Part shown: positions 8,079 through 16,326 of the stretch, piece by piece
Position numbering within the stretch: position 1 is the stretch's first letter
Layout of the letters: every line of letters starts with the position of its first letter
DNA from: Sciscionella sediminilitoris
Lineage (GTDB): Bacteria; Actinomycetota; Actinomycetes; Mycobacteriales; Pseudonocardiaceae
DNA length: 56,755 nucleotides
Assembly (NCBI RefSeq): GCF_000737195.2
Contig: NZ_JALM01000055.1
Location: 1 to 56,755, forward strand
Direction: 5' to 3'
Position numbers and translations under genes: made by a program
The notes under the pieces: generated by a model
The model's database searches: none
Told to the model about the DNA's origin: nothing
Seen by the model: the letters and a program-made list of their open reading frames with translations, nothing else

Positions 8079-10018
8079 TCGCCGGAAACCGCCTGCACGG
8101 GCCGCTGCAGCGGGGACTCCCAGACGTTCGCATAGGTCACGTGTTCGTTCACCGCGATCTCGCCACGGGCCACGAGCTCGGTCTGGGTGCACCGCACGTA
8201 CGCGGTGACCGTGACCCGTTCCCCGGTGTCCAGGTGCGCGGTCAGGACGTGTTCCCCGGTCGCCACCGTGGCATCGGGGGCACTGCGCCGCACACTCGCC
8301 CGTGCCTCGGTCGACTGTTCCAGTTCGTGTCTGCCGTCGGTGGACCGGCCGCGGCCACGGCCGCCGATCACCACCTCGATCCCGTCGTTGACCTCGTCCC
8401 GGGTGATGCTCCACCGGTCCTCGACGCCGTCCGCGGTCCGGGGATCCCGCTCGATCAGGGCCAGCTCGGTCGGCTCCCCCTCCTGCTCTGCCGGGACCGG
8501 GATCGCGAGGTCGACCGCGGCCAGCCGCAGCAGGCCCGCTTCGGGAAGCGGGGTGAGCCGGGGAAAATCGGAATCGCTGAGCACGATGCGCAGCCGGTTC
8601 CCCCGGCGGACCCGGTAGGTCGTGGGCCGCAGGAGGCTGTGTATCTCGCGGCCACCGGGCACCTCGGCTCCACTGTGGACACTCTCGTGCCCGCTGCTGA
8701 TCAGCAGGGAGCGGCCGTGCGGGTCCACCTCGGTGAGCCGCACGACCAGCCGCGGTGAGGTGTTCGCGTGTGCCAGGAGCCGGACGGTGACCTCGGGGCG
8801 GCCGCAGATCAACAGATCCTCGGTCAGCGGCGCGCCGGTGGCCATGACCGCCCGGCAGTCGTCCTCGTGCTGATCCCGGGGCAGGCCGATTCCCCCGGTC
8901 TCCCCGCCGAGACCGGAAAGCGCTCCGGTGGTGGGATCGGAGCGGTACTCGGCGATCGCCTCCGCGCTCGGGGACGCGTCCCGGCGTGGCGCGGCAAGCG
9001 TGTGGTCGCCGTCCATGCTGAGCGCGAGGCTGGATGTGGGCGGTGGCCAGGATCCGTAGTTCCGCCACTGCGGCTCGTGGCCGAGCACGTAGAGGGTGAC
9101 GGGCGGATCGTCCATGATTCCGTTCTCGATGCCGCGCAACCAGTAGTCCCACCACCGCAGGGCGATCGGCAGGAAATCCACCGGCACGAACGGGGAATCC
9201 TGCGGCAGCGTGTGCACCCACGGGCCGACCAACAGCTTCTTGGGCCCGGGAAGCTGTTCGTAGAACCGCGTCACCGCGTCCGGATAGATGTCCTGCCAGC
9301 CGCCGACACACAGCGCGGCAGCGGTGACCGAGCTCGGATCGATCACCCGCTCGCTCCAGCCGGGATCACCAGGCCGATGCCGGGCCATGTCCAGCAGCAG
9401 GGGCTCCCTTTCCCGGATCCGCTGCTGCCAGCGGAGTTGTTCGGCGGGATCACCGTTGCGGTGCACCGGAGGGAGCAGCTGTTCGGCGAGCATCTGCGCT
9501 CCCCAGCGGGCGTACAGCCCCAGATCGCCCCGTTCCCCGTGATACCGCTCCGGATGCAGCGAGCACGCCAGCGGAATGATCGCACGCAGGGCTGGCGGAC
9601 GACGGGAGGCGGTACGCATGGTGAGCGCCCCGCCGTAGGAGATCCCCCACATCCCGGCCACACCGGTGCACCACGGCCGTCCCGTGGCCCAGTCGAGCAC
9701 CGCGAGCCCGTCGTCGCCCTCTCCGGTGTCCAGCCGGGGGCGCTGGGTTCCCCCGGACGAACCGACACCGCGGAGATTCGCCAGCACACCCGCGTAACCG
9801 TGTTCGGCGAACCAGCGAAAGGGATGGTCGTATCCCCGCCCGCCGAACATGTCCTTCCGATAGGGAATGAGGCTGACCAGTACCGGAACCTGTTCGGCCC
9901 CGGCGGGCAGGTACACATCGGCGGACAGGGTGACGGCCGGATCTGCGGTCGGAATGCGCACATCACGGTGCACCTCCACCCGATACCGGCCCTCGGCAGG
10001 GTTCTGACGTGTGGTCAC
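8069..10018 (-). CDS. CocE/NonD family serine hydrolase (X-Pro dipeptidyl-peptidase S15-like)
   Basis: 649 residues. The N-terminal alpha/beta hydrolase domain has the nucleophile motif GISYGG (GxSxGG) after ATGRPWCTGVAGMW, an acid-His region in the middle, and a C-terminal jelly-roll domain (DAYVNDGI-type strands ending in the CCT-like beta region). CocE relatives hydrolyse esters such as cocaine or acyl amides. The C-terminal 100 or so residues extend past the usual jelly-roll and contain an extra beta-rich segment. GTG at 10018 overlaps the stop of the cyclase gene (GTGA). It is the last gene of a four-gene operon and probably releases the acid that the CoA-transferase and lyase then process. 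Confidence 0.88.
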   Translation of the reverse strand: MTTRQNPAEGRYRVEVHRDVRIPTADPAVTLSADVYLPAGAEQVPVLVSLIPYRKDMFGGRGYDHPFRWFAEHGYAGVLANLRGVGSSGGTQRPRLDTGEGDDGLAVLDWATGRPWCTGVAGMWGISYGGALTMRTASRRPPALRAIIPLACSLHPERYHGERGDLGLYARWGAQMLAEQLLPPVHRNGDPAEQLRWQQRIREREPLLLDMARHRPGDPGWSERVIDPSSVTAAALCVGGWQDIYPDAVTRFYEQLPGPKKLLVGPWVHTLPQDSPFVPVDFLPIALRWWDYWLRGIENGIMDDPPVTLYVLGHEPQWRNYGSWPPPTSSLALSMDGDHTLAAPRRDASPSAEAIAEYRSDPTTGALSGLGGETGGIGLPRDQHEDDCRAVMATGAPLTEDLLICGRPEVTVRLLAHANTSPRLVVRLTEVDPHGRSLLISSGHESVHSGAEVPGGREIHSLLRPTTYRVRRGNRLRIVLSDSDFPRLTPLPEAGLLRLAAVDLAIPVPAEQEGEPTELALIERDPRTADGVEDRWSITRDEVNDGIEVVIGGRGRGRSTDGRHELEQSTEARASVRRSAPDATVATGEHVLTAHLDTGERVTVTAYVRCTQTELVARGEIAVNEHVTYANVWESPLQRPVQAVSGDQD

Positions 10019-10842
10019 TGGGACTCCTTCTCCTCGCGCTTCGGCGGCAGCACCGCGAGCGGGCGGACGGGTGATCCGGTGGCTCCGGTGATCTTCAGCG
10101 GGATCGCCACGAAAAGGAACTCGATCGGCTCCATGGCGGCGAGCTCTTCCAGGTCGAGCACCTCGAGAAGATGGATACCGTGCTCGACGAGGAGCGTGAG
10201 GTGCGCGGCCAGCACGGGGCGCGCGACACCGGGCGGAATCCGGTCGGTGGCGATGGTGTCACTGCCCACCGCGCGGACACCGAGCCCGGCGAGATACTCC
10301 GCGGCCTCCCCGGTGATCCCCGGAACCCCGGTGTCGCGGCCGAGATAGGCGCCGGGTTCACCGTAGAGCTGCGGCCATCCGGTGCGCACCAGCACGACCT
10401 CACCCGGCCCCGCCCGGGTCCCGTCCAGCGCGGCACGCAGGTCCTCCGCGGTGATGCCGTATCCGGGTTCGAGGCGCGGGATCCCGTGCAGCGCCGGGAT
10501 ATCGGCGAGCACGCCACGGCAGAGGAACGGCGCGACGGTCTCGACCCCGTGCACCGCGAAGCGCCCGCCGGGGCTGGCCGCGGTGGCCTCCCAGCCGCCG
10601 TGCAGCCGGTTGTCCAGGGACACGTGGCAGAGCGCGTCGATGTGGGTGCCGACGTGTCCGCCGGTCATGATCAGTTCATTGGCACCGGAGCCGCCGAACG
10701 AGTCGACATCGTCACCGTGCCGGTGCAGCAGCGCCATCCGGAAACCGGGATGGCTCGGCGAACACGGCATCCCGGTTTCCAGCGGCTGGGCCAGATCGAC
10801 GATCCGCGCGGCGGCGAGCGTACCGAGACCGCCGGTGATCAT
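10015..10842 (-). CDS. Cyclase family protein (kynurenine formamidase-like, PF04199)
   Basis: 275 residues. The family metal motif HxGTHxDxxxH is present as HVGTHIDALCH near residue 78. The rest shows the typical swivel beta/alpha fold with VVLVRTGWPQLY and GVRAVGSDTIATD. Members are metal-dependent hydrolases of amides or lactones (kynurenine formamidase, isatin hydrolase) and some polyketide cyclases. GGAGGGG precedes the ATG. It overlaps its upstream and downstream operon neighbours by 4 bp each, implying fixed stoichiometry. A hydrolytic step on an amide or lactone intermediate is the likeliest role in this acid-degrading operon. Confidence 0.88.
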   Translation of the reverse strand: MITGGLGTLAAARIVDLAQPLETGMPCSPSHPGFRMALLHRHGDDVDSFGGSGANELIMTGGHVGTHIDALCHVSLDNRLHGGWEATAASPGGRFAVHGVETVAPFLCRGVLADIPALHGIPRLEPGYGITAEDLRAALDGTRAGPGEVVLVRTGWPQLYGEPGAYLGRDTGVPGITGEAAEYLAGLGVRAVGSDTIATDRIPPGVARPVLAAHLTLLVEHGIHLLEVLDLEELAAMEPIEFLFVAIPLKITGATGSPVRPLAVLPPKREEKESQ

Positions 10843-11717
10843 CGCCCCTCCTCGGCCTCGTCCTCGCCCGGTTCGGTGTCCTCCTGGACACAGCGGTAGG
10901 CGGCGAGCGCGACGGCGCGATCGACGAATCGGCCGTCCGGCAGCCGCACCGCGCCGACCCCGTGTGCTTCGGCGTCCCGCATCGCGGCGAGGATTTCCTC
11001 CGCCCGCCGGATCTCGGCCGCGCTCGGCGCGAAGGCGGCGCGGATGACGGGCAGCTGCCGGGGATGGATCGCGGCGCGGCCCCAGAACCCGAATGCCCGC
11101 CCGCAGCGGCAGGATTCCGCGAGCCCGGCATCGTCGTCCAGCTCGGTGTACGCCGACATGACCGGTGGCGGCAGACCGGCCGCGGCCGCCGCGATCACCA
11201 TCCGGCCGCGTGCCCAGGTGAGCGCCTGTTCCTCGGTCAGCCGCAGCTCGGCCATCAGATCGGCCTCACCGAGCGCGATACTGGCCACTCCCCTGGTCGC
11301 CGCGATCTCCGCGGCCCGTTCCAGTCCGGCGGCCGATTCGATGAGGCAGTGCATGTCCGGCGCGGTGTCACCGCAGAGGAATTCCTCGGCCATGGCCACA
11401 TCGTCGGGACCTTCGACCTTGGGCAGCCGCACCCCTTCGACCGCGGGATGCTCGGCGAGCGCGAGCAGGTCCCGCTGCCCGAGATCGGTCCGGACCGGGT
11501 TGACCCGCACCTGGATCACCGGATCCGGCGGGCACTCGGCCAGTTCGGCCAGCGAGTCGAGCACCATCCGGCGCGCCGATTCCTTGGCACTCGGCGCGAT
11601 CGCGTCCTCCAGGTCGAGGATGACCACATCGGCACCCGAGCGCAGGGCTTTGCGCAACTGATCGGGCCTGGTGGCGGGGACGTAGAGCAGGGTGAGCGGG
11701 AACGCGTACCCGGTCAT
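10839..11717 (-). CDS. CitE-like HpcH/HpaI aldolase/lyase, copy 2
   Basis: 292 residues, same superfamily as the gene at 7182. Visible motifs are LLYVPATRPDQLRKALRSGA, DVVILDLEDAIAPSAK, VRLPKVEGPDD, MHCLIESAAGLE (metal Glu) and GRAAIHPRQLPVI. It ends with an acidic tail (EDTEPGEDEAEEG). The longer in-frame extension upstream to 12572 is antisense-like shadow sequence inside the CoA-transferase gene; the true start is ATG at 11717, which forms an ATGA overlap with the CoA-transferase stop. A CoA-transferase followed immediately by a CitE-type lyase is the arrangement used to activate and split citramalate or malate-like acids. Confidence 0.88.
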   Translation of the reverse strand: MTGYAFPLTLLYVPATRPDQLRKALRSGADVVILDLEDAIAPSAKESARRMVLDSLAELAECPPDPVIQVRVNPVRTDLGQRDLLALAEHPAVEGVRLPKVEGPDDVAMAEEFLCGDTAPDMHCLIESAAGLERAAEIAATRGVASIALGEADLMAELRLTEEQALTWARGRMVIAAAAAGLPPPVMSAYTELDDDAGLAESCRCGRAFGFWGRAAIHPRQLPVIRAAFAPSAAEIRRAEEILAAMRDAEAHGVGAVRLPDGRFVDRAVALAAYRCVQEDTEPGEDEAEEGR

Positions 11718-12898
11718 GCGATCACCCCCGCCGCGCGCAGCTCCGCGATCCGGTCCCTGCCGTAGCCCAGACCGCCGAGCACCTCGGTGGTGTGCGCGCC
11801 GAGCGACTGACCCGCCCAGCGCACCTCGCCCGGTGTCTCGGACAACCGGAACAGCACGTTCTGCAGCGTCACCGAACCGAGGTCGGCGTCTGGGAGGTCC
11901 ACGAACGTGCCCAGCGCCTGGTACTGCGGGTCGGCGGCGATGTCCGGTACCTCGTAGATGGGGCTGATCGCGGCCTCGGCCTTGGCGAACGCCGCCTGCA
12001 CATCGGCCGCGGAGCGCGCGGCGATCCAGGCGCCGACCGCCTCGTCCAGTTGCTCCGCGTGCCGGGCTCGCCCGCTTCCGGAAGCGAACCAGTCGCACTC
12101 GACCAGATCCGCCCTGCCGACCAGGCGCAGCACCCGCTCGGCGACCGACTGCGCACTGGTGGAAACGGCGAGCCAGCGCCCGTCCGCGGTGCGGTAGATA
12201 TTGCGTGGCGCGTTGCTCGCGGAACGGTTCCCCATTCGTCGCGGCACCACGCCGAAGGCCCGGTAGGCCGCCATCTGCGCGCCGAGCATGGTCAGTATCG
12301 GCTCGATGATGGCCAGATCGACGACCTGACCGCGACCGGTGCGGTCCCTCGCGGCGAGCGCGACCATGATCGCGAAGCTGGTCGCCAGCCCGGCGACCCC
12401 GTCGGCGAGGGCGAGCGGTGGCAGGGTCGGTGGCCCGTCCGGTTGCCCGGTGGTCGCGGCGAACCCGCTCATCGCCTCGGCGAGGGTGCCGAATCCGGGT
12501 TCGCCGCACCGTGGTCCGATCTGGCCGAAGCCGGTGACCCTGGCGATCACGAGTCCCGGGTTGAGCTCCCACAACCGTTCCGGGGCCAGTCCCCAGCGCT
12601 CCAGGGTGCCCGGCCGGAAGTTCTCGATCAGCACATCGGCATCGGCAAGCAGCCCGAGGGCGATCTCCTGTCCTTCCGGGTGCCCGAGGTCGATCGCCGT
12701 GGCGCGTTTACCGCGGGACAGCTGCTTCCATTCCAGCCCCGCTCCGCCCGCGAGGCAACCGTGTCCGCGCACCGGGTCGCCGAGGCGCGGGTGCTCGATC
12801 TTGATCACATCGGCGCCGAAGTCGGCCAGCATCGTGGCGGCCAGCGGACCGGCGAACAGGGTTGCGGCGTCGATCACCCGGAGGCTGCTGAGCGGCAT
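11714..12898 (-). CDS. Family III CoA-transferase (CaiB/BaiF)
   Basis: 394 residues. Features are LRVIDAATLFAGPLAATMLADFGADVIKIEHP, GHPEGQEIALGLLADADVLIENFRPGTLERWGL and GRGQVVDLAIIEPILTML. At the position of the family's catalytic Asp the sequence reads Glu (IIEP); that substitution is seen in a known subgroup, so activity is not excluded. It transfers CoA between a donor thioester and a free carboxylate in the cytoplasm. It is the first gene of the operon, with no Shine-Dalgarno and the ATG close to a TTGACA/TATAG promoter, so the message may be leaderless or nearly so. The divergent GntR at 13035 is the likely regulator. Confidence 0.9.
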   Translation of the reverse strand: MPLSSLRVIDAATLFAGPLAATMLADFGADVIKIEHPRLGDPVRGHGCLAGGAGLEWKQLSRGKRATAIDLGHPEGQEIALGLLADADVLIENFRPGTLERWGLAPERLWELNPGLVIARVTGFGQIGPRCGEPGFGTLAEAMSGFAATTGQPDGPPTLPPLALADGVAGLATSFAIMVALAARDRTGRGQVVDLAIIEPILTMLGAQMAAYRAFGVVPRRMGNRSASNAPRNIYRTADGRWLAVSTSAQSVAERVLRLVGRADLVECDWFASGSGRARHAEQLDEAVGAWIAARSAADVQAAFAKAEAAISPIYEVPDIAADPQYQALGTFVDLPDADLGSVTLQNVLFRLSETPGEVRWAGQSLGAHTTEVLGGLGYGRDRIAELRAAGVIA

Positions 12899-12932
12899 AT
12901 CTATAACTTATAACTTACTGCTTGCATGTCAA
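12899..12932 (-). promoter_or_regulatory. Promoter with tandem AAGTTAT motif, candidate GntR operator
   Basis: Reading leftward, a perfect TTGACA (12927-12932) is followed by TAAGTTATAAGTTATAG, a direct repeat of AAGTTAT whose units also form the near-palindrome TATAA-C-TTATA, ending at the CoA-transferase ATG. The AT-rich block is exceptional in this GC-rich DNA. It lies between the operon and its divergent GntR gene, so it is the natural binding site. The -10 element cannot be assigned uniquely because of the repeat. Confidence 0.6.
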
Positions 12933-13034
12933 GGTCCTCGAGCGTTTGATGGAGTCGACGGTCTGATGGAGTGAGACGCCGTTATCGTGACGACACCAAG
13001 CAGCGCTCGAGCAGGGACAGGGTGAATCCAGGAC

Positions 13035-13757
13035 GTGGCACGCAGGAAAGCGTCAGTACCGGGGGAACCGAACGGCCCGGTGGCCGCCGCGGTCGGCAGC
13101 CGCCCGCCCACCAGCCGGGCCGACTACGTGCACACCGTGCTGCACAAGGAGATCCTCGACGGCACCCTGCAACCGGGAACCCCCGTGCTGCAGGACGAGA
13201 TCGCCGGACGCCTCGGGGTCTCCATCACCCCGGTCCGCGAGGCACTGCGCCGCCTGGAAAGCACCGGACTCGTCACCTATCAGGCGCATTACGGCGCCAC
13301 CGTCACCGAACTCAGCCCGGACGCCCTCACCGAGCTCTACCAGCTGCGCGCCGCCATCGAAGGACTCGCCGCCAATCTGGCCGCGAACCACATCACCGGG
13401 GACGACCTCACCGAACTCCGCGCCATCCACGCGGAGATGCGGTCCGCGCAGCAGGCCCACGACACCACGGCACTGGCCGAGGGCAGCAGGCGGTTCCACG
13501 CCACCATCGCGCACATCGGCGGGCCCGCACTGCTTGCCAGGCACCTGGCCGGGCTCTGGGACAGCTACCCGGTTCCGCACACCGCATCCGTGTGGCAGTT
13601 CGAGGATGTGGCCGCCCGGTGCGTCGCCGAGCACGAGAAACTGATCGAGGCGCTGGAGAACGGGGACGGCGCGGCGGCCCAGCAGCTGATGGAGGACCAC
13701 ATCGCCGGTGTTCCGGAGGACCGGGAGACACACGACCTGTCCGGGCCGCCCTGCTGA
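13035..13757 (+). CDS. GntR family regulator, FadR subfamily (FCD ligand domain)
   Basis: 240 residues. A winged helix at about residues 30-95 (RADYVHTVLHKEILDGTLQPG, then LGVSITPVREALRRLESTGLV) is followed by an all-helical FCD domain with the metal/effector-binding pattern FHATIAHIGG and EHEKLIEALENGD. The start is GTG at 13035; GTG at 13021 is an alternative. It is divergent from the CoA-transferase operon and is expected to sense an acid substrate or CoA-linked intermediate of that pathway. Confidence 0.9.
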   Translation: MARRKASVPGEPNGPVAAAVGSRPPTSRADYVHTVLHKEILDGTLQPGTPVLQDEIAGRLGVSITPVREALRRLESTGLVTYQAHYGATVTELSPDALTELYQLRAAIEGLAANLAANHITGDDLTELRAIHAEMRSAQQAHDTTALAEGSRRFHATIAHIGGPALLARHLAGLWDSYPVPHTASVWQFEDVAARCVAEHEKLIEALENGDGAAAQQLMEDHIAGVPEDRETHDLSGPPC

Positions 13758-13764
13758 GCGTGGT

Positions 13765-13990
13765 TCAGCCGCGCTCGGCGAACACCACCCGGCGCGTGTG
13801 GTGCAGGTGTTCGCGCACCAGGTCCTGAGCCATTCCGGTGTCCCGCGCAGCGACCGCCTCGGCGATGCAACAGCTTGACCTCCGCGGCCGGAACGCTTGA
13901 GCGACCGTCTGCGTTGCGCAGCTCACGAGCAACCTCAGCGACCAGTTCGCGCATATCCAATACCAGGTTCACCACGCCCTCCGCCGCCAC
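13765..13990 (-). pseudogene. Degenerate C-terminal fragment of an FCD-type GntR regulator
   Basis: On the minus strand the last 34 codons before the TGA at 13765-13767 read IAEAVAARDTGMAQDLVREH and on to HTRRVVFAERG, a typical FCD C-terminus. Upstream, VVNLVLDMRELVAEVAREL continues the same fold but in another frame, with the shift near 13876. No DNA-binding domain is present. It is therefore a frameshifted 3' remnant of a second GntR gene, placed tail-to-tail with the intact one. Direct duplication or a lost neighbour are both possible. Confidence 0.55.
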
Positions 13991-14017
13991 GGTTCAGCCC
14001 ACCGCCGCCACGGTTCA
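13981..14017 (+). repeat. Direct repeat, 16 bp with 21-bp period
   Basis: CCGCCGCCACGGTTCA occurs at 13981-13996 and again at 14002-14017. It lies at the edge of the GntR relic and is probably a slippage duplication. Confidence 0.7.
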
Positions 14018-14087
14018 AGGGGGAAGTTCAATCGACGCCCTGGCGCGGAAATACCTCATCGAAGCCGTGACCGGGCGAGAACGGTGA

Positions 14088-14609
14088 ATGCCCGGTATTC
14101 GGGTGGGGTGATTCCCGCCATTCACCAGAAAATCGCCCGAACGTGAACCGCGCTTTCCAGCCATCGGATCGAGGGATGCCAAACGACTGCGAGTAGCTTT
14201 ACGCAGGGGCGTTTGGCACGCTGATCACGGTCGTCGTGAACTCGTCCCCAGCGACCCGCCACGCACGAAAGACCGTCGGAGACCGTCGCCCAGTTTCACC
14301 AGTCGCGAGCTGACCCGATGCCGTGGCTGCGGCATTGGGGATCGGCCACACCGCGTTTCTTCAGCACCGCCAACACGTTCATCCGTACGCCGACAACGCA
14401 AAGCCGCAGCCTACACAGCGCGGCTGACACAGACTCAAGGTTCTCGATGAACCGGTTCAGCCACTCCTGACTCGACAACGAGGTTCGAATCGCGAACCGG
14501 CCGGGCACATCTTGCGGTTTCCTTACCGTGTGCCCGCGAACACTGCCGCGCAGCCGTGGAATGCCTACAGTTCTCGGTGTCCAAGCGATTCCGGTGATAC
14601 GGGGAAACG
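14088..14609. other. Gene-poor interval upstream of the molybdopterin oxidoreductase
   Basis: About 520 bp with no coding region I can support on either strand. The longest minus-strand frame (14296-14640) has unusual composition (many Cys, Arg, Leu) and no recognisable motif. The interval contains the strong hairpin at 14177-14218 and the upstream region of the gene at 14610. The sequence just before it ends in a short plus-strand frame (...IDALARKYLIEAVTGRER, stop at 14085) that might be another relic C-terminus, but I cannot assign it. Confidence 0.5.
14177..14218. other. Nested 42-nt stem-loop in intergenic DNA
   Basis: Outer arms TGCCAAACG (14177-14185) and CGTTTGGCA (14210-14218) are perfectly complementary. 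Inside them CTGCG (14187-14191) pairs with CGCAG (14202-14206), leaving a 10-nt loop AGTAGCTTTA. One unpaired base on the left and three on the right separate the stems. There is no T-run on either side, so it is not a classical terminator. Confidence 0.65.
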
Positions 14610-15878
14610 ATGTCGGCGAAAACGCGGCGGTGGCTGCCATCCGGGCGCGGGCCCGCGTGGCGCAGCCCGTTGCGCGGGCCGTGGCTGACCTCGTTGTTCG
14701 GCGCGGTCCTGCTGGCGACGCTGCCGCTGGTGATCATCACCGGTCTGCTGGACTACATCGCCTATGGGCCGCGGTTCGGGCAGGCGATTCCCGGGGATGT
14801 CGGCTGGCTGCATCTGCCGTTCTTCGATTGGCCGACCCGGCCGTCCTGGCTGTTCCGGCTGACCCAGGGACTGCACGTGCTGCTCGGCCTGATCCTGATC
14901 CCGGTGGTGCTGGCGAAACTGTGGTCGGTGATCCCGAAACTGTTCCAGTGGCCACCGGCGCGCTCGCTCGTGCAGCTGCTCGAACGGTTGACGCTGCTGT
15001 TGCTCGTCGGCGGGATCCTGTTCGAGATCGCCACCGGCGTGCTCAACATTCAGTACGACTATCTCTTCGGGTTCAGTTTCTACACCGCGCACTATTACGG
15101 CGCCTGGGTGTTCATCGCGGGTTTCCTCGCGCATGTGGCGCTCAAGCTGCCGAAAATGGTGCGGGCACTGCGATCCCGCTCATTGCGCAGCGAACTGCGC
15201 ACCTCCCGCACGGACACCGAGGCTGAACCACCCGACCCGGACGGACTCGTGGCACGGGCTCCGCACAAGCCGACGATGAGCAGGCGCGGCGCGCTCGGGC
15301 TGGTGTTCGGCGGTTCGGCACTGCTCGGCGTGCTGAGCGCGGGCCAAACCCTCGGCGGGGCCACCCGCTCGGCGGCAATTCTCCTGCCACGCGGGCGAAA
15401 CTACGGTGCTGGGCCGAACGACTTCCAGGTGAACCGCACGGCGAACGCCGCCGGTATCACGTCCGCCGAAACCGGTGCGGACTGGCGACTGGCCCTCTCC
15501 GGCGGCGGCGCGCCGCTGCGGTTCGACCGGTCCGCGCTCCAGGCGATGCCCCAGCACACCGCCGAACTCCCGATCGCCTGCGTCGAAGGCTGGTCGACCA
15601 CCCAGACCTGGAGTGGCGTACGGCTGCGCGATCTCGCCGCGCTCGCCGGGGTACCCGAACCGGCATCGGCACTCGTCAGTTCCGTGGAACGGGCCGGATT
15701 CAACCGCGTGACGCTGCAGTCCAACCAGGTGCTCGATCCCGACTCCCTGCTCGCACTACGGGTCAACGGTGCGGTACTCAGCCCCGACCACGGCTTCCCC
15801 GCGCGGATCATCGTGCCCGCGCTGCCCGGGGTGCACTGCACCAAATGGGTCCGCTCGATCGAATTCCGGAAACCGTGA
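14610..15878 (+). CDS. Membrane-anchored molybdopterin-dependent oxidoreductase (sulfite oxidase/YedY-type catalytic domain)
   Basis: 422 residues in two parts. Residues 25-180 hold four hydrophobic helices with His residues (H89, H161, H175) that could ligate b-type haem. A twin-Arg-like SRRGALGL and a fifth hydrophobic stretch at about 223-245 precede a C-terminal molybdopterin domain (about 260-422). C324 in PIACVEGWS is the cysteine expected to bind molybdenum, followed by WSGVRLRDL and a PGVHCTKWV end. It resembles a fusion of YedZ-like membrane partner and YedY-like reductase. It would act on the outer membrane face, for example on oxidised Met or sulfur compounds; the true substrate is unknown. 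It is followed at 1 bp by a small membrane protein. Confidence 0.88.
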   Translation: MSAKTRRWLPSGRGPAWRSPLRGPWLTSLFGAVLLATLPLVIITGLLDYIAYGPRFGQAIPGDVGWLHLPFFDWPTRPSWLFRLTQGLHVLLGLILIPVVLAKLWSVIPKLFQWPPARSLVQLLERLTLLLLVGGILFEIATGVLNIQYDYLFGFSFYTAHYYGAWVFIAGFLAHVALKLPKMVRALRSRSLRSELRTSRTDTEAEPPDPDGLVARAPHKPTMSRRGALGLVFGGSALLGVLSAGQTLGGATRSAAILLPRGRNYGAGPNDFQVNRTANAAGITSAETGADWRLALSGGGAPLRFDRSALQAMPQHTAELPIACVEGWSTTQTWSGVRLRDLAALAGVPEPASALVSSVERAGFNRVTLQSNQVLDPDSLLALRVNGAVLSPDHGFPARIIVPALPGVHCTKWVRSIEFRKP

Positions 15879-15879
15879 C

Positions 15880-16326
15880 ATGCGGGCGAAAACGATCCGC
15901 GGCGCACACCTGCTCATCCTGCTCGCCAGCCTCGCACTGGCCGGGTACACCGCATCCTTCGTACTCGGCGACCCGCTCGCCCTGATCATGCTCGTCTGGT
16001 TCCTCGGCGCGGTCATCGGGCACGACCTGATCCTGTTCCCGATCTACGCGCTCGCCGACCGGGCCACGAGCCTGCTCGCGAACATCGCGCCGGTTTCCCC
16101 GCTGAACTATGTGCGGGTCCCGGTGCTCGGTAGCGCGCTGACCTTCGTGCTGTTCTTCCCCGGCATCATCGAACAGGGCGCGCCGACCTATCAGGCCGCC
16201 ACCGGACAGACTCAGGAGCCCTATCTCGTGCGCTGGCTCATCCTGGCCGGTGTCCTGTTCGCGACGAGCGGGCTCTGCTACGCGATCCGGTTGTATCGGA
16301 GCCGGGTCGGGGGTTCAGTGGGGTGA
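15880..16326 (+). CDS. Small integral membrane protein, unknown family
   Basis: 148 residues with about four hydrophobic segments (LLILLASLALAGYTASFVLG; IMLVWFLGAVIGHDLILFPI; VPVLGSALTFVLFFPGI; WLILAGVLFATSGLCYAI). I do not recognise a family. The ATG at 15880 begins one base after the oxidoreductase stop, so the two are co-translated and the protein may be a membrane partner of that enzyme. A His in GHDLILFP and Arg residues near the C-terminus are the only polar positions within membrane segments. Confidence 0.8.
   Translation: MRAKTIRGAHLLILLASLALAGYTASFVLGDPLALIMLVWFLGAVIGHDLILFPIYALADRATSLLANIAPVSPLNYVRVPVLGSALTFVLFFPGIIEQGAPTYQAATGQTQEPYLVRWLILAGVLFATSGLCYAIRLYRSRVGGSVG

Noticed and set aside
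8066-8081. Palindrome at the convergent CitE/CocE stop codons as terminator
   Set aside because: It is short (ATCAG-tc-CTGAT) and explained by two overlapping stop codons.
14002-14087. Possible PPOX-type oxidase C-terminus (ALARKYL...VTGRER)
   Set aside because: Only a 17-residue resemblance; not enough to call a pseudogene.
14296-14640. Minus-strand frame (114 codons) in the gene-poor interval
   Set aside because: Odd composition, no ribosome site, no motif. I kept the interval as unexplained rather than calling a gene.
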